NCBI RefSeq assembly: GCF_027943725.1
Contig: NZ_AP025696.1
Location: 1,527,501 to 1,591,500, forward strand
Origin: Nitrosophilus kaiyonis
GTDB lineage: Bacteria > Campylobacterota > Campylobacteria > Campylobacterales > Nitratiruptoraceae
DNA length: 64,000 bases
Direction: 5' to 3'
How positions within the stretch are numbered: the first letter of the stretch is position 1; each line of letters opens with the position of its first letter. The translations under genes and the position numbers were made by a program. Under the pieces are notes generated by a model that worked only from the letters and a program-made list of their open reading frames with translations, had not been told where the DNA came from and did no database searches. Positions 27,298 to 37,024 of the stretch are shown here, in pieces.

Positions 27298-28870
27298 GGC
27301 TCAATGTACTTTCTGTAATTTGTGATTTAAAATTGTTGATAGAGAGATTATAACCAAGTATAATTAATATATCATTTGCTTGTAATTGAAAATCATCTTC
27401 TGGATTAAAATAAAATTTTCTATCGATTTTAGGCTCTAACTCTTTTTCAAAGTGTCTGATAACTCCAAGAAGAATTATTTTATATTTTGCAAAATCCAAA
27501 TCTTTTATTTTTTTGTTTTCCAAAAAAGAGCCTTTTAAAACCTCTACCTGATCACATAAAGCATTTTTTTTAGCAGTTAAAATATCATTAATTGCTGTTA
27601 TTGCTATTGGTTGCTCAATAATTTTTGTAGCATAAACTCCTGCAGTATCATATGGTGAAATTAGATAATTAGCTCCTGCAAGTTTTAATTTTTTATATGA
27701 GTTTTTATCAACAGTCCTTGAAATTAAAAATATATCTTTGCTAAAACTTCTAACATTTAAACAGATAAAAATATTATGCATATCCTTATCTGTCATTGCT
27801 AGAACAGATTTTATTCTTTCAAAATCCAATTTTTTAAATAAATCTTTTTTTGAAGCATCCTCTTTTATGGCATAATAACCTTTTTTTAAAGCCTCCTCTA
27901 CTTTTGTTTCATCTAAATCTACTATTAAAAAATTTTTATTATCTTTTTTAAATCTTTTTGCAATTAAATCTGAAATGTGAGTATAACCACAAATAAGATA
28001 AACATTATCCATTTTATTTATTGTATTTAATATTTTATTCTCTTTTACTTCATGCATTTTCTCATTAAAAGCAGATACAATTATTGAAGTTGCAAATGAG
28101 ATAAGTCCTACTCCAGTTAAAATAATAAATAGAGTTATACCTCTGCCTTCATTAGTAACTGGAGTAATATCACCAAATCCAACAGTTGAAATTGTAACTA
28201 ATGCCCAGTAAAAGGCATCAAAAAGTGTAGAAATATTTGGATTTTTTTGCTCTTCAAATACATATATACTAATGCCAGATATTAAAACAACAAATGCAAC
28301 TAATAATAAAAGGGTAAATAGTTCAAGCTTTTTTGATGCAAGAACTTGTAAAAAATGAGTAACACTTTGAGAATATCTCAAAAGTTTAAATACTCTAAAA
28401 AGCACGAAAATTCTTAAAATTCTTAACTCTCTATAACTTGGTAAAATTGCTAAAAGATCAATTATTGCCAAAGGTGAAGTAATATATTCTAACTTTTTTT
28501 TCAATATCTCTTTTAAAACACTCTTTGTGTCAAACTCTTTTTCTAAAAAAACAGAATTTTCAAACTCCTCTATAATAATTTTTCCAACATCATTATAAAC
28601 CCAAAGCCTTAACAAATATTCAACAATAAAAACACCAGTTACAAAATATACATCATAATAATAAAGCCATTTAGAAATAGGTGTTTTTACCTCTTCTATT
28701 ATTATAATAACACTTGAGAGAATAAGAAAAATCATAAAATAGTCAAAGTATCTTTTTAAAGGATAATTTTCATTTTCCAATAAATTTTTAAAAAAAAGTT
28801 TTACTTTTTTATATCTTTGTGATCCCTCAAGCAAAAAAGCTATATCAACTAAAATCTGCGAAAATTTCAA
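27278..28870 (-). CDS. six-TM potassium channel with cytoplasmic RCK domain
   Basis: 530 residues. S1 to S6 occur between about residues 40 and 270. S4 reads [20 protein letters not shown] with regularly spaced Arg residues, and the filter is TVGFGD. There is an insert of about 35 residues between S2 and S3. TrkA-N ([18 protein letters not shown]) and TrkA-C follow. It is a Kch-like or voltage-sensor-type channel for K+ homeostasis. It overlaps gatB by 4 bases. Confidence 0.9.
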   Translation of the reverse strand: MKFSQILVDIAFLLEGSQRYKKVKLFFKNLLENENYPLKRYFDYFMIFLILSSVIIIIEEVKTPISKWLYYYDVYFVTGVFIVEYLLRLWVYNDVGKIIIEEFENSVFLEKEFDTKSVLKEILKKKLEYITSPLAIIDLLAILPSYRELRILRIFVLFRVFKLLRYSQSVTHFLQVLASKKLELFTLLLLVAFVVLISGISIYVFEEQKNPNISTLFDAFYWALVTISTVGFGDITPVTNEGRGITLFIILTGVGLISFATSIIVSAFNEKMHEVKENKILNTINKMDNVYLICGYTHISDLIAKRFKKDNKNFLIVDLDETKVEEALKKGYYAIKEDASKKDLFKKLDFERIKSVLAMTDKDMHNIFICLNVRSFSKDIFLISRTVDKNSYKKLKLAGANYLISPYDTAGVYATKIIEQPIAITAINDILTAKKNALCDQVEVLKGSFLENKKIKDLDFAKYKIILLGVIRHFEKELEPKIDRKFYFNPEDDFQLQANDILIILGYNLSINNFKSQITESTLSHAREKR

Positions 28871-30297
28871 GATAGTTTTTTCCTTAATATTTCATTTACA
28901 AGTTTTGGGTCTGCTTTTCCCTTACTTGCTTTCATTACTTGACCAACAAAAAATCCAAAAAGCTTCTCTTTTCCTGCTTTATATTCAGCTACTTTATCTT
29001 CATTTTTAGAAAGAATTTCATCTATCATAGCCTCAATTGCACCAGTATCGCTTATCTGTTTAAGTCCCAATTTTTCAATAGCTTCGTCAACCTCAACTCT
29101 ATTTTCCATAAGAAAATCAAGTACATCTTTAGCAGCCTTACCGCTTATTGTTTTATCTTCTATTCTTTTTACAAGTTTTGCCAATTTTTTAGCATCAACT
29201 GGTGATTCTGTTATATCAAGGCCAGCTTTATTGAGTCTTGCTGCAAGCTCAACTGTAAGCCATGTAACACCGTTTTTTGCTTCAATATTTTCTTCCATCA
29301 TCTCTTCAAAAAACTCTGCCATCTCTTTTGAAGAGGCAATCAAAGCTGCATCATATGGCTTTATCTTATACTCTTTAATAAATCTTTCCTCTTTTTCATC
29401 TGGAAGTTCTGGAATATTTTTCGTCTCTTCAAAAAAACTCTCTGGAATAATTACAGGAAGTAGGTCTGGATCTGGAAAATATCTATAATCTGCACTCTCT
29501 TCTTTTCCTCTCATACTTCTTGTAACACCTTTTTGAGAGTCAAAAAGCCTTGTCTCTTGAACCACCTCTTTTTCATATACTCCATCTTCCCATGCTTCTA
29601 TATGTCTTTGTACTTCATAATCAATTGCTTTTTGTATAAATCTAAAAGAGTTTAAATTTTTAATCTCAACTCTTGTATAAAGATTTTCATCACCTTTTGG
29701 TCTGATTGATACGTTAGCATCACATCTAAAAGATCCTTCTTGCATATTTGCATCACTAATATCAAGATATCTTACTATTGCATGAAGCTTTTTTAGGTAT
29801 TGTACTGCCTCTTCACTGCTTCTAATATCTGGCTCACTTACTATCTCTAAAAGAGGAGTGCCAGCACGATTTAGATCAACTTTACTTATTTCACCTTCAT
29901 GAATGTTTTTTCCTGCATCCTCTTCTAAATGGGCTCTTGTAATGCCTATTTTTCTTTTTGACCCATCCTCTTTATCAATAAAAAGATAACCATTTTCAAC
30001 AATTGGAACTTCAAATTGGCTTATTTGATAACCTTTTGGAAGATCAGGATAGAAATAGTTTTTTCTATTAAAAATAGATTTTTTATTTATTGTTGCATTT
30101 ATAGCCCAACCAAACATCATGGCTTTTTTCACAGCTTCTTCATTAATAACAGGTAAAGCACCTGGAAGAGCTAAGCATGTAGGACAAGTGTTTTTATTTT
30201 GAATATCAGCAAAACTTGTGGGACAAGAGCAAAACATTTTTGTTTTAGTATTTAATTGAACATGAACTTCTAAACCTATAACTACCTCAAATTCCAT
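28867..30297 (-). CDS. gatB: Asp/Glu-tRNA amidotransferase subunit B
   Basis: 476 residues. It begins [20 protein letters not shown] and contains [28 protein letters not shown] and the C-terminal YqeY-like tail domain. With GatA and GatC it converts misacylated Glu-tRNA(Gln) and Asp-tRNA(Asn). It is first in a run of five minus-strand genes that share overlaps. Confidence 0.97.
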   Translation of the reverse strand: MEFEVVIGLEVHVQLNTKTKMFCSCPTSFADIQNKNTCPTCLALPGALPVINEEAVKKAMMFGWAINATINKKSIFNRKNYFYPDLPKGYQISQFEVPIVENGYLFIDKEDGSKRKIGITRAHLEEDAGKNIHEGEISKVDLNRAGTPLLEIVSEPDIRSSEEAVQYLKKLHAIVRYLDISDANMQEGSFRCDANVSIRPKGDENLYTRVEIKNLNSFRFIQKAIDYEVQRHIEAWEDGVYEKEVVQETRLFDSQKGVTRSMRGKEESADYRYFPDPDLLPVIIPESFFEETKNIPELPDEKEERFIKEYKIKPYDAALIASSKEMAEFFEEMMEENIEAKNGVTWLTVELAARLNKAGLDITESPVDAKKLAKLVKRIEDKTISGKAAKDVLDFLMENRVEVDEAIEKLGLKQISDTGAIEAMIDEILSKNEDKVAEYKAGKEKLFGFFVGQVMKASKGKADPKLVNEILRKKLS

Positions 30298-30362
30298 AAA
30301 ATTCCTTTGATTTTTTCTTTTGATTTTACAAAATTATTGATAAAAAGAGGGTTAAATGGAGA

Positions 30363-30534
30363 TTAGTAATTAGTAATTGGTAATTGGTAATTGGATGTTT
30401 AAAATTGAAACTTTCATTACACTGCTAATAAAACTTCGAGTTCGGAACTCGAATAATTCGAATAAATTTATTATAGTTAAATGTAAAATTATTAATACAC
30501 TAATACACCAATATACTAATTACCAATATTTATT
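30363..30534. repeat. composite intergenic repeat, locus 3
   Basis: Between gatB and the ThiE-like gene. Left: ATTAGTA twice then ATTGGTA units (30363-30393). Centre: includes a perfect hairpin TTCGAGTT, CGG, AACTCGAA (about 30436-30454). Right: inverted units (ACTAATACACCAAT, ACTAATTACCAAT, about 30499-30530), running through the stop codon of the ThiE-like gene. Confidence 0.8.
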
Positions 30535-31092
30535 TACAAAATATCTAATAGAAGCAAATCCAGCAGCTTTTCTTATTTTTATTTTATTAATCTGTTCTTT
30601 AGTAATTATTCCTCCTAAAGCAATAACTGGAATTTTTGATTTTAAAACAACTTTTCTAAGATTTTTTAATCCTTTTGGCTCACCCTTATTTGGAGTATAA
30701 AAAATGGGACTATATGTAATCATATCTGCCCCTAAATCAATTGCTTTTTTTATCTCATAAAAATTGTGTGTACTTGCAATTACAAAAAGCTTTTTTCTTT
30801 TTGCTTGTTTGATAAGATTCATCTTTGAGGAAGGAAGATGGACTCCATCAAATTTATATCTATATGCTATATCTATATTAGAATTTATCAAGATTTTTGA
30901 AATTTTTAGATTTTTAGATTTTTTTAAAAAATGGATAGATAAAGATTTAAAATTTTTACTTTTTTTATCTCTAAAACATATCATATCTACTTTATGTTTA
31001 TTGACAGCAATTTCTAAAAATTTTTTTAGCTTTGTTGGATTATCTGTATAAAATTTAGGATCAGTTATAAGATAGGAGAGAAGTTTATTCAT
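30520..31092 (-). CDS. ThiE/TenI-like thiamine phosphate synthase family protein
   Basis: 190 residues, a TIM-barrel protein. Visible motifs: MICFRDKKSKNF, DGVHLPSSK, ASTHNFYEIKKA, YSPIFYTPNKGEPKG and IPVIALGGI. The pyrophosphate-loop region GVHLPS differs from the GVHLGQ of proven ThiE enzymes and is more TenI-like, so synthase activity is uncertain. The last residues (NKYW) and the stop come from the adjoining repeat. It overlaps the next gene upstream by 8 bases. Confidence 0.75.
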   Translation of the reverse strand: MNKLLSYLITDPKFYTDNPTKLKKFLEIAVNKHKVDMICFRDKKSKNFKSLSIHFLKKSKNLKISKILINSNIDIAYRYKFDGVHLPSSKMNLIKQAKRKKLFVIASTHNFYEIKKAIDLGADMITYSPIFYTPNKGEPKGLKNLRKVVLKSKIPVIALGGIITKEQINKIKIRKAAGFASIRYFVNKYW

Positions 31093-31348
31093 TTATTTTA
31101 TGTTTTATAGACTCCAAAATTCTTGTCTGTTTTTTTAATTCTTTTATTTTCTCAACCTGAATATTTGCAATTTCTAAAAACACAATAAATAAAAGCCAAA
31201 AAACTGAAGATAATATAACAGCAACAAGAGCTGGAAGAAAGCCTAGATTAATAAAAGATTGGAAAAAGAAAAAGGCGCTTAAAATTAAAAGCGCCCAGAA
31301 AATTCCAAGTAGAAAACTTATAACATTTTCTAACAAAGTTTTTTTCAA
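31085..31348 (-). CDS. small two-segment membrane protein
   Basis: 87 residues: two membrane segments (about 8-30 and 35-58) and a charged, coiled-coil-like tail (NIQVEKIKELKKQTRILESI). No family recognised. It begins 8 bases after atpB and overlaps the ThiE-like gene. A terminator-shaped hairpin lies inside its first codons. Confidence 0.65.
   Translation of the reverse strand: MKKTLLENVISFLLGIFWALLILSAFFFFQSFINLGFLPALVAVILSSVFWLLFIVFLEIANIQVEKIKELKKQTRILESIKHKINE
31261..31295 (-). terminator. intrinsic-terminator-like hairpin inside coding sequence, downstream of atpB
   Basis: On the minus strand GGCGCTT, eight bases, AAGCGCC, then TTTTTCTTTTTCC. It is a GC-rich 7-bp stem with a U-run, located about 60 bases after the atpB stop and within codons about 18-29 of the following small membrane protein. 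It could end or attenuate atpB transcripts. Confidence 0.6.
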
Positions 31349-31356
31349 TTTAAATC

Positions 31357-32037
31357 CTATAAAGATTCCTCATGCAACAATACTGCTCCAGCAAGATAAA
31401 CATAAGTAAGTATCATAAATATAAATGTTTGTAAAAATGCACTAAAAAGTAGCAATGCAAAAGCTGGTAGAGGAACTATCCAAGGTGCAAGCATTAAAAG
31501 AACCCATAAAAATAGATCATCACCTTTTATATTACCAAAAAGCCTGAATGACAAAGATATAATTCTTGAAATATGAGAAACTATCTCAATAGGAAACATC
31601 AATGGTGCAAGTAATTTTACAGGTCCTGCAAAGTGAGCAAAATAGTGAACAACACCATTTTTTCTTATACCTTCATAGTTGTAATAGATAAAAACAATTA
31701 ATGCTAACGCTAAAGTAAAATTAATATTCCCTGAAGGTGATTCAAAGCCAGGAATGATACCTATCATGTTTGCAACAAATATAAAAAGTCCGAGTGTAGC
31801 AACTAATGGCAGATATTTTTTTGCATTACTTTCACCAATAACATCTCTGCCCATTGCAATAACGCCTTCAAGATAGGCTTCCATTATATTTTGTACACCT
31901 TGAGGAACTACTCTTAAAGATTTTGTAGCTGCTTTTGCCAATATTAAAACAATAATAGCTGCAAGTATTGTATGAGCTACAAAGATAAATGTATGGTCAT
32001 GAGAAATAGTACCTAAAAAAGTAAAGATTCCCTCCAT
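31357..32037 (-). CDS. atpB: F1F0 ATP synthase subunit a
   Basis: 226 residues, five or six membrane segments. It contains the essential Arg in [15 protein letters not shown], and [19 protein letters not shown] near the end. It forms the proton half-channels against the c-ring. As often in Campylobacterota, it is separate from the main atp operon. AGGAG precedes the ATG. Confidence 0.96.
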   Translation of the reverse strand: MEGIFTFLGTISHDHTFIFVAHTILAAIIVLILAKAATKSLRVVPQGVQNIMEAYLEGVIAMGRDVIGESNAKKYLPLVATLGLFIFVANMIGIIPGFESPSGNINFTLALALIVFIYYNYEGIRKNGVVHYFAHFAGPVKLLAPLMFPIEIVSHISRIISLSFRLFGNIKGDDLFLWVLLMLAPWIVPLPAFALLLFSAFLQTFIFMILTYVYLAGAVLLHEESL

Positions 32038-32138
32038 TTCATCTCCTAATAAATATTTTGATAAATTTTATCTTTTTTTTGATTAATGGTGTATTAATTT
32101 TTCAAAAAATTTTTATAAAAATTTAATATATTTATTTT

Positions 32139-32882
32139 TTACACATATTTTTTACCCTGTCCAAGCCTATATATCGCAAAATCATATTTAACAGGATCAT
32201 TTGGATCAAATTTTTTTAAATTTTGTGTTAACTCAATTGCAGCCTGAAGATCATAATTTTTTCTATTTAACAATCCTATCTTTTTTGAAACATTAAATGT
32301 ATGAGTATCCAATGGAATTACGAGATTTTTTTTATCAATCTTTTTCCAAAGCCCAAAATCGATACTATCTTTTCTCACCATCCACCTAAGATACATATTC
32401 CATCTTTTATAACAAGATTCACCTTTATATTTTTTCTTTGGTTCTTTTCCTATTAAAAAATTGTATCCATATGAAGAATAACTATTTTCCTTTTTGAAAG
32501 CTTTTATTAAATTACTTATTCCATCAAGAACATTTTCTTCTTTTTTATATCCTTCATAAAAGATATCCTCTAAATTGTCTACTCTTTTTAGAGTTAAAAA
32601 AAGATTTGCCACATCTAATGGTTTTTGAAAACGGTAATATTTATCTATTTTTAATATCTCTTTATCACTCTCTTTCAATAAAGAAAAATCTAAAGAATCT
32701 AAAAATTTCACAATTGCTTTTGCATTGCCATATGCAAAAAGAGCACAAATTAGAGCTATTTTTTCATTTTTATATCTTCTTGCTACTAAAATTGGATCTG
32801 GATTTTCATAATTTACTTCAAAAAAATTGTCTCTCTTTTCAACCTCTTTATCAAGCAACTCTTTTAATCTATCAAAATTCAA
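32139..32882 (-). CDS. TIGR02757-family protein (DUF2400)
   Basis: 247 residues from TTG at 32882. AGAAGGAG lies just before it; the upstream ATG at 32909 sits inside the adjoining repeat and would place the ribosome site within the coding region. Family features: RDNFFEVNYENPDPILVARRY, ALICALFAYGNAKAI, CYKRWNMYLRWMVRKDS and IPLDTHTFNVSKKIGL. The fold resembles HhH-type DNA repair proteins; the function is not established. Confidence 0.85.
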   Translation of the reverse strand: MNFDRLKELLDKEVEKRDNFFEVNYENPDPILVARRYKNEKIALICALFAYGNAKAIVKFLDSLDFSLLKESDKEILKIDKYYRFQKPLDVANLFLTLKRVDNLEDIFYEGYKKEENVLDGISNLIKAFKKENSYSSYGYNFLIGKEPKKKYKGESCYKRWNMYLRWMVRKDSIDFGLWKKIDKKNLVIPLDTHTFNVSKKIGLLNRKNYDLQAAIELTQNLKKFDPNDPVKYDFAIYRLGQGKKYV

Positions 32883-32903
32883 AATTCTCCTTCTATTAGA
32901 GTT

Positions 32904-33002
32904 AAGCATTAAGTACTAAGAGTTAAGATTTTTTATTATTTACTTTTTCTTTCAGCCTTAAACCTAATTCCCAATGACTAATGACTAATGACTAATGACT
33001 AT
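32904..33002. repeat. composite intergenic repeat, locus 4
   Basis: Between the TIGR02757 gene and lptB. Left: GTTAAGCATTAAGTACTAAG; centre: pyrimidine-rich with TTACTTTTTCTTTCAGCC; right: CCTAATTCCC, then TGACTAA units (about 32974-33002). It ends 3 bases from the lptB stop. Confidence 0.75.
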
Positions 33003-33005
33003 TTT

Positions 33006-33728
33006 CTAAAACTTAAAATGCTCTCCAAGATAATGTTTTCTAACTTCAGGATTTTCTGCTATTTCTTCGCTTGTACCTTGAGCTAGTAATTTTCCATCTC
33101 TTATAACATAGGCTCTATCACAGACACTTAATGTCTCTCTTACATTATGGTCCGTTATCAAAACACCTATATCTATTTCGATAAGCTGCTGTATAATATT
33201 TTGAATATCAATAACAGCAATAGGATCAACACCAGCAAATGGCTCATCTAAAAGTAAAAATTTTGGCTCATTTACCAAAGCTCTTGCAATCTCGCATCTT
33301 CTTCTCTCTCCACCACTTAAACTAATACCTTTTCTATGTCTTATAGGTTCAATATTAAAAAGCTCTAATAACTCTTCTACTCTTTTTTCTCTCTTTTCTT
33401 TATCTAAAACTCCAGCTTCTGCTGCAAGGTAGAGATTTTCTTCAACACTTAAATCTTTAAAAATACTTGATTCTTGTGGTAAGTATCCTATACCGATTTT
33501 AGCTCTTTTATGAAGAGGATAAGATGAAATATCTTTATCATCAAAAAAAACTTTTCCATCTGTTGCACCTATAAGACCACAAATCATATAAAAGGTAGTT
33601 GTTTTTCCGGCACCATTTGGTCCAAGAAGTCCAACTACCTCTTTACTTTTTACTTCAAGATTGATATTTTCAACAATTATATGATTTTTAATAACTTTTT
33701 TTAAATTTTTAGCAACTAATTTATGCAT
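33006..33728 (-). CDS. lptB: lipopolysaccharide export ATPase LptB
   Basis: 240 residues from the ATG at 33728, which has AGGA 4 bases upstream and gives the usual family length; a longer frame starts inside tsaE. Walker A GPNGAGKT, signature LSGGERRRCEIARALV, Walker B FLLLDEPFAGVDP. It powers LPS transport with LptFG. The start overlaps the tsaE stop by 8 bases. Confidence 0.95.
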   Translation of the reverse strand: MHKLVAKNLKKVIKNHIIVENINLEVKSKEVVGLLGPNGAGKTTTFYMICGLIGATDGKVFFDDKDISSYPLHKRAKIGIGYLPQESSIFKDLSVEENLYLAAEAGVLDKEKREKRVEELLELFNIEPIRHRKGISLSGGERRRCEIARALVNEPKFLLLDEPFAGVDPIAVIDIQNIIQQLIEIDIGVLITDHNVRETLSVCDRAYVIRDGKLLAQGTSEEIAENPEVRKHYLGEHFKF

Positions 33729-34128
33729 ATATAATCCTGTATTCTCTTTTACTATCAACTGGTTTTATCTCAATTATCATATATTTAAATCCCAAATTTT
33801 GAATAAACTTTTCAAGATTCTCATCTGGCCACTCTATAAGATGATAACCACTCTTTCCAAGTTCTTCGAAAAGTCCTAAAGTCATAAATTTGTCAAATGA
33901 AGTCTGATAAAGATCATAATGATAAATTTTATCTCCATAAATTTGTAAAATTGAAAATGTAGGAGAAGAGACTTCATTAATGCCAAGTTTCTTAGCTAAA
34001 GCTTTAACTAAAGTAGTTTTTCCACTACCCAGATTTCCTTTTAAAAGAATAATATTAATATCTTTTTTCAAAATAAAATCAACTAATTTTTCTAACTCAT
34101 TCTCTGACAAAATAAATTTTTTTTCCAT
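33721..34128 (-). CDS. tsaE: tRNA threonylcarbamoyladenosine protein TsaE
   Basis: 135 residues. The P-loop is LLKGNLGSGKTTLVKALAKK, followed by EVSSPTFSILQIY and the C-terminal HLIEWPDE. It is an ATPase needed for the t6A modification with TsaB and TsaD. It lies 5 bases after trpD. Confidence 0.93.
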   Translation of the reverse strand: MEKKFILSENELEKLVDFILKKDINIILLKGNLGSGKTTLVKALAKKLGINEVSSPTFSILQIYGDKIYHYDLYQTSFDKFMTLGLFEELGKSGYHLIEWPDENLEKFIQNLGFKYMIIEIKPVDSKREYRIIYA

Positions 34129-34133
34129 TTTAT

Positions 34134-35123
34134 CTACTTTGAGAGTTTATTTGAAATCTCTATAATTTCATTTAATTTATTATAAGCTTTTTTAGAATCT
34201 ATCGCTTCATTTGCTAAATCAATTCCCTCTTCAATTGAAGATGCTTTTTCATCAACAACCAAAGCAGCAGCTGCATTTAAAACTACAATATCTCTTTTTG
34301 CTCCTTTTAATTCTCCAGTTAAAATATTTTTTGTAATTTTAGCATTCTCTTTTGCATCTCCACCCAATATTGCATTAAATGGAGAATAAGGTATATTATA
34401 CTCTCTTGGATCGATTATAAATTCATATATATTTTTATTTTTTACCTCGCATGCATATGTAATATCACTTATACTTATCTCATCCATTCCATCACGGCTG
34501 CTTACAACTATTGCTCTTTTTGTATCTATTAAAGTTAACGCCTTTGCAATTTTTTCAATATAGTTTTTATCAAATACTCCAAGTAAATACTTTTTTGCTC
34601 CAGCGGGATTTGTTAAAGGTCCTAATATATTAAAAATTGTTCTATGTGGCAAAGATTTTCTGATAGGCATAATATATTTCATTGCTGGATGAAAATTTTG
34701 TGCAAATATAAAACAAAAACCGCATACCTCTAACATTTTTACTTGATTTTCAGGAGATAGATTTAAATTTATCCCAAGCGCTTCTAACATATCTGCACTG
34801 CCACTTTTACTTGTTATACTTCTGTTACCATGTTTTGCTACATAACTTCCAAGACTTGCAAGTATTATTGCTACTGTACTTGAAATATTAAAGCTTCCGC
34901 TTTTATCTCCGCCTGTTCCCACAACATCTATAAGCTTTTCTTGAAGGTCTTTAGAAACAGGAAGTTTTATAGAGTACTCTCTCATAACTTTTGCTGCAGC
35001 TGCAATCTCTTGGGCACTTTCACCCTTTTCGTAAAGCTCTATTAAAAAATTTTTAGCCTCATCTTCGCTCATTTTATTTTCAAAAAGTATTGTAAATTTT
35101 TCATAAGCTTCATTAAAATTCAT
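34134..35123 (-). CDS. trpD: anthranilate phosphoribosyltransferase
   Basis: 329 residues. The PRPP site VGTGGDKSGSFNISSTVAI, the HGNRSITSKSGSADMLEALG motif and FAQNFHPAMKYIMPIRKS are all present. It performs the second step of tryptophan synthesis. Other trp genes are not adjacent. It overlaps the antiporter gene by 4 bases. Confidence 0.96.
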   Translation of the reverse strand: MNFNEAYEKFTILFENKMSEDEAKNFLIELYEKGESAQEIAAAAKVMREYSIKLPVSKDLQEKLIDVVGTGGDKSGSFNISSTVAIILASLGSYVAKHGNRSITSKSGSADMLEALGINLNLSPENQVKMLEVCGFCFIFAQNFHPAMKYIMPIRKSLPHRTIFNILGPLTNPAGAKKYLLGVFDKNYIEKIAKALTLIDTKRAIVVSSRDGMDEISISDITYACEVKNKNIYEFIIDPREYNIPYSPFNAILGGDAKENAKITKNILTGELKGAKRDIVVLNAAAALVVDEKASSIEEGIDLANEAIDSKKAYNKLNEIIEISNKLSK

Positions 35124-36313
35124 AAATTTTCCTTATATAAAAATTTTATTACAAATGGAGGGATAATTGTTGTAAAAACAATTACTAAAATTAAAGCTGC
35201 ATAAATTTCATTAGTGAATATATTTGAAATTCTTCCCATTTCAGCAAAAATAAGACCAACCTCTCCTCTTGGAACCATAGAGATACCAACAATTAACCTT
35301 CTTTTAAAATCTATTGGAATAAAAAGTGCTCCTAATATTTTACCAATAATTGCAATAAAAAATATAGAGAAAAAAAGATACCAAATAAAAGCTTCATTCC
35401 AAGCTATCTCTTTTAAATTCATAGATAATCCAACAGCAACAAAGAAAAAAGGAGTAAAAACATATATAAGAGGTTTTATCTCATTTTCCAATTTCTGGGA
35501 AAATTTTACATCATAAGATAAAGCTAAGCCAAATGGAAGAAAAAATCTTCGAGATAATGCTAATCCTGCAGCAAAACCTCCTACAATTTCAGGAGCACCA
35601 CTTTTTTTTGCAAGCCATGCAAAAAAAAGTACCAACATAAAAACAGATGTTGGCAAAAGTCCAGGAATTTTATTTGTATCATGATATTTTTTTATTAGAG
35701 TTGCAATAATTTTTGCTGCCACTGGAGCAATAATAAAAAAACCAAGAATAAAAATAAAAACCTTTGAAGCATAAATAAAGCTAACTTTTCCACTACTTGA
35801 AAATTCATATAAAATTGCCAAAAGTATTACTCCAAAAATATCATCTAAAACTGCTGCCCCAATAACAACTTCAGCCTCTTGAGTATTTCTCTTATCTAAA
35901 TCTTGTAATACTCTAATAGTTATTCCTATACTTGTAGCTGTTATTGTTCCTCCAATAAACATAGATTCAATTTCATTAAATCCAAAAACATAATATGATA
36001 TCAATGAGCCAAAAATAAAAGACAATATAAATCCTGCAGTTGCTACAAATGTAGCCATCCATCCTGTATGTAAAAGCTTTTTTAAATCTGTCTCAAGACC
36101 AACATCAAATAAAAGCAAAATTATTCCAATTTCAGCTAATAGTTTTATAACTTCATTTAGCTCAACTATTCCAAATAAAGAAGGACCTAAAATTAAACCT
36201 GCTAAAAGCTCACCTAAAACAGAGGGAAATGAAAGTTTTCTAAAAATTTCTCCAAAAACTCTTGCACTAAAAAGAATAATTAATAAAATTAAAAAAATAT
36301 CCTCACTATGCAT
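35120..36313 (-). CDS. Kef-type (CPA2) cation:proton antiporter
   Basis: 397 residues, about 12 membrane segments. FPSVLGELLAGLILGPSLFG, LLLFDVGLETDLKKLL, GAAVLDDIFGVILLAI and GISMVPRGEVGLIFAEMG are typical of the Na+/H+ exchanger superfamily. There is no RCK domain. It exchanges Na+ or K+ for protons at the inner membrane; the ion is not determinable here. Confidence 0.88.
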   Translation of the reverse strand: MHSEDIFLILLIILFSARVFGEIFRKLSFPSVLGELLAGLILGPSLFGIVELNEVIKLLAEIGIILLLFDVGLETDLKKLLHTGWMATFVATAGFILSFIFGSLISYYVFGFNEIESMFIGGTITATSIGITIRVLQDLDKRNTQEAEVVIGAAVLDDIFGVILLAILYEFSSSGKVSFIYASKVFIFILGFFIIAPVAAKIIATLIKKYHDTNKIPGLLPTSVFMLVLFFAWLAKKSGAPEIVGGFAAGLALSRRFFLPFGLALSYDVKFSQKLENEIKPLIYVFTPFFFVAVGLSMNLKEIAWNEAFIWYLFFSIFFIAIIGKILGALFIPIDFKRRLIVGISMVPRGEVGLIFAEMGRISNIFTNEIYAALILVIVFTTIIPPFVIKFLYKENL

Positions 36314-36559
36314 CTAAATCTCTTTTACATATTCATTCATTTTACTTTTTGGAATTGTTTTTGTTTTTGGGATATCTAAAACTATATAATTTTTTTCATA
36401 TTCAAGATATTTTATGGTAATTTTATCACCAATTTTAACATCTTTACTTGCCTTAGCAACTTTATCATTTATAAAAACAACTCTGTTTGCAATCATATCT
36501 TGAGCTATTGCTCTTCTTTTTACAATATTTACAGCATTTAAAAATTTATCAATTCGCAA
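36314..36559 (-). CDS. S4-domain RNA-binding protein (Hsp15-like)
   Basis: 81 residues. An S4 domain from the N-terminus (RIDKFLNAVNIVKRRAIAQ) to VRIGDKIT-like KDVKIGDKITI. The start is TTG at 36559 with GGAG 8 bases upstream; it overlaps the ogt end by 22 bases. Related proteins bind the 50S subunit with stalled tRNA. It abuts the antiporter gene. Confidence 0.85.
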   Translation of the reverse strand: MRIDKFLNAVNIVKRRAIAQDMIANRVVFINDKVAKASKDVKIGDKITIKYLEYEKNYIVLDIPKTKTIPKSKMNEYVKEI

Positions 36560-37014
36560 TTTTCAAACTCCAACAATTTTTTCTTTATTTCAATACCACC
36601 ATTATATCCACCAATACCTGATTTTGAAATAATTCTATGGCAAGGAACAATTATCATATATGGATTATATTTTAAAACTTGAGCAACTGCTCTATATGCC
36701 TTTGGTTTGCCTATATTTTTAGCAATCTCTCCATATGTTTTACACTCTCCAAATCCAATTTTTAATACTTCATTTCTAACTATTTGGGCAAACAGACTTT
36801 TTGCAGGTTTTAATGGAGGAATTATTGTAACTCTCTTTTCATAAAAGTAATTTTCAAACCATGTTTTTGTTAAATGGGTGATACTGTTTGTCTTTATCTC
36901 TTTTTTATCTTTTGCTACACCAACACTTATTAGATATTTATCATTTGATATTATTTCAATATCTCCCAAAAAAGATGGGAAATAATCAATATATATCTTT
37001 TCTTTTTCTAACAT
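36538..37014 (-). CDS. ogt: methylated-DNA-protein-cysteine methyltransferase
   Basis: 158 residues. The acceptor Cys is in MIIVPCHRIISKSG, preceded by GECKTYGEIAKNIGKPKAYRAV (shown in part). It directly reverses O6-alkylguanine damage. The N-terminal domain is divergent, as is usual in this phylum. Confidence 0.93.
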   Translation of the reverse strand: MLEKEKIYIDYFPSFLGDIEIISNDKYLISVGVAKDKKEIKTNSITHLTKTWFENYFYEKRVTIIPPLKPAKSLFAQIVRNEVLKIGFGECKTYGEIAKNIGKPKAYRAVAQVLKYNPYMIIVPCHRIISKSGIGGYNGGIEIKKKLLEFENCELINF

Positions 37015-37024
37015 TCTTTATTAA

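Noticed and set aside
30420-30460. tRNA-like TTCGA sequence in repeat locus 3
   Set aside because: There is no acceptor stem, anticodon arm or length fitting a tRNA; it is a simple hairpin.
33729-33758. Longer N-terminus for lptB
   Set aside because: The extra residues lie inside tsaE, and the ATG at 33728 has a good ribosome site and gives the family length.
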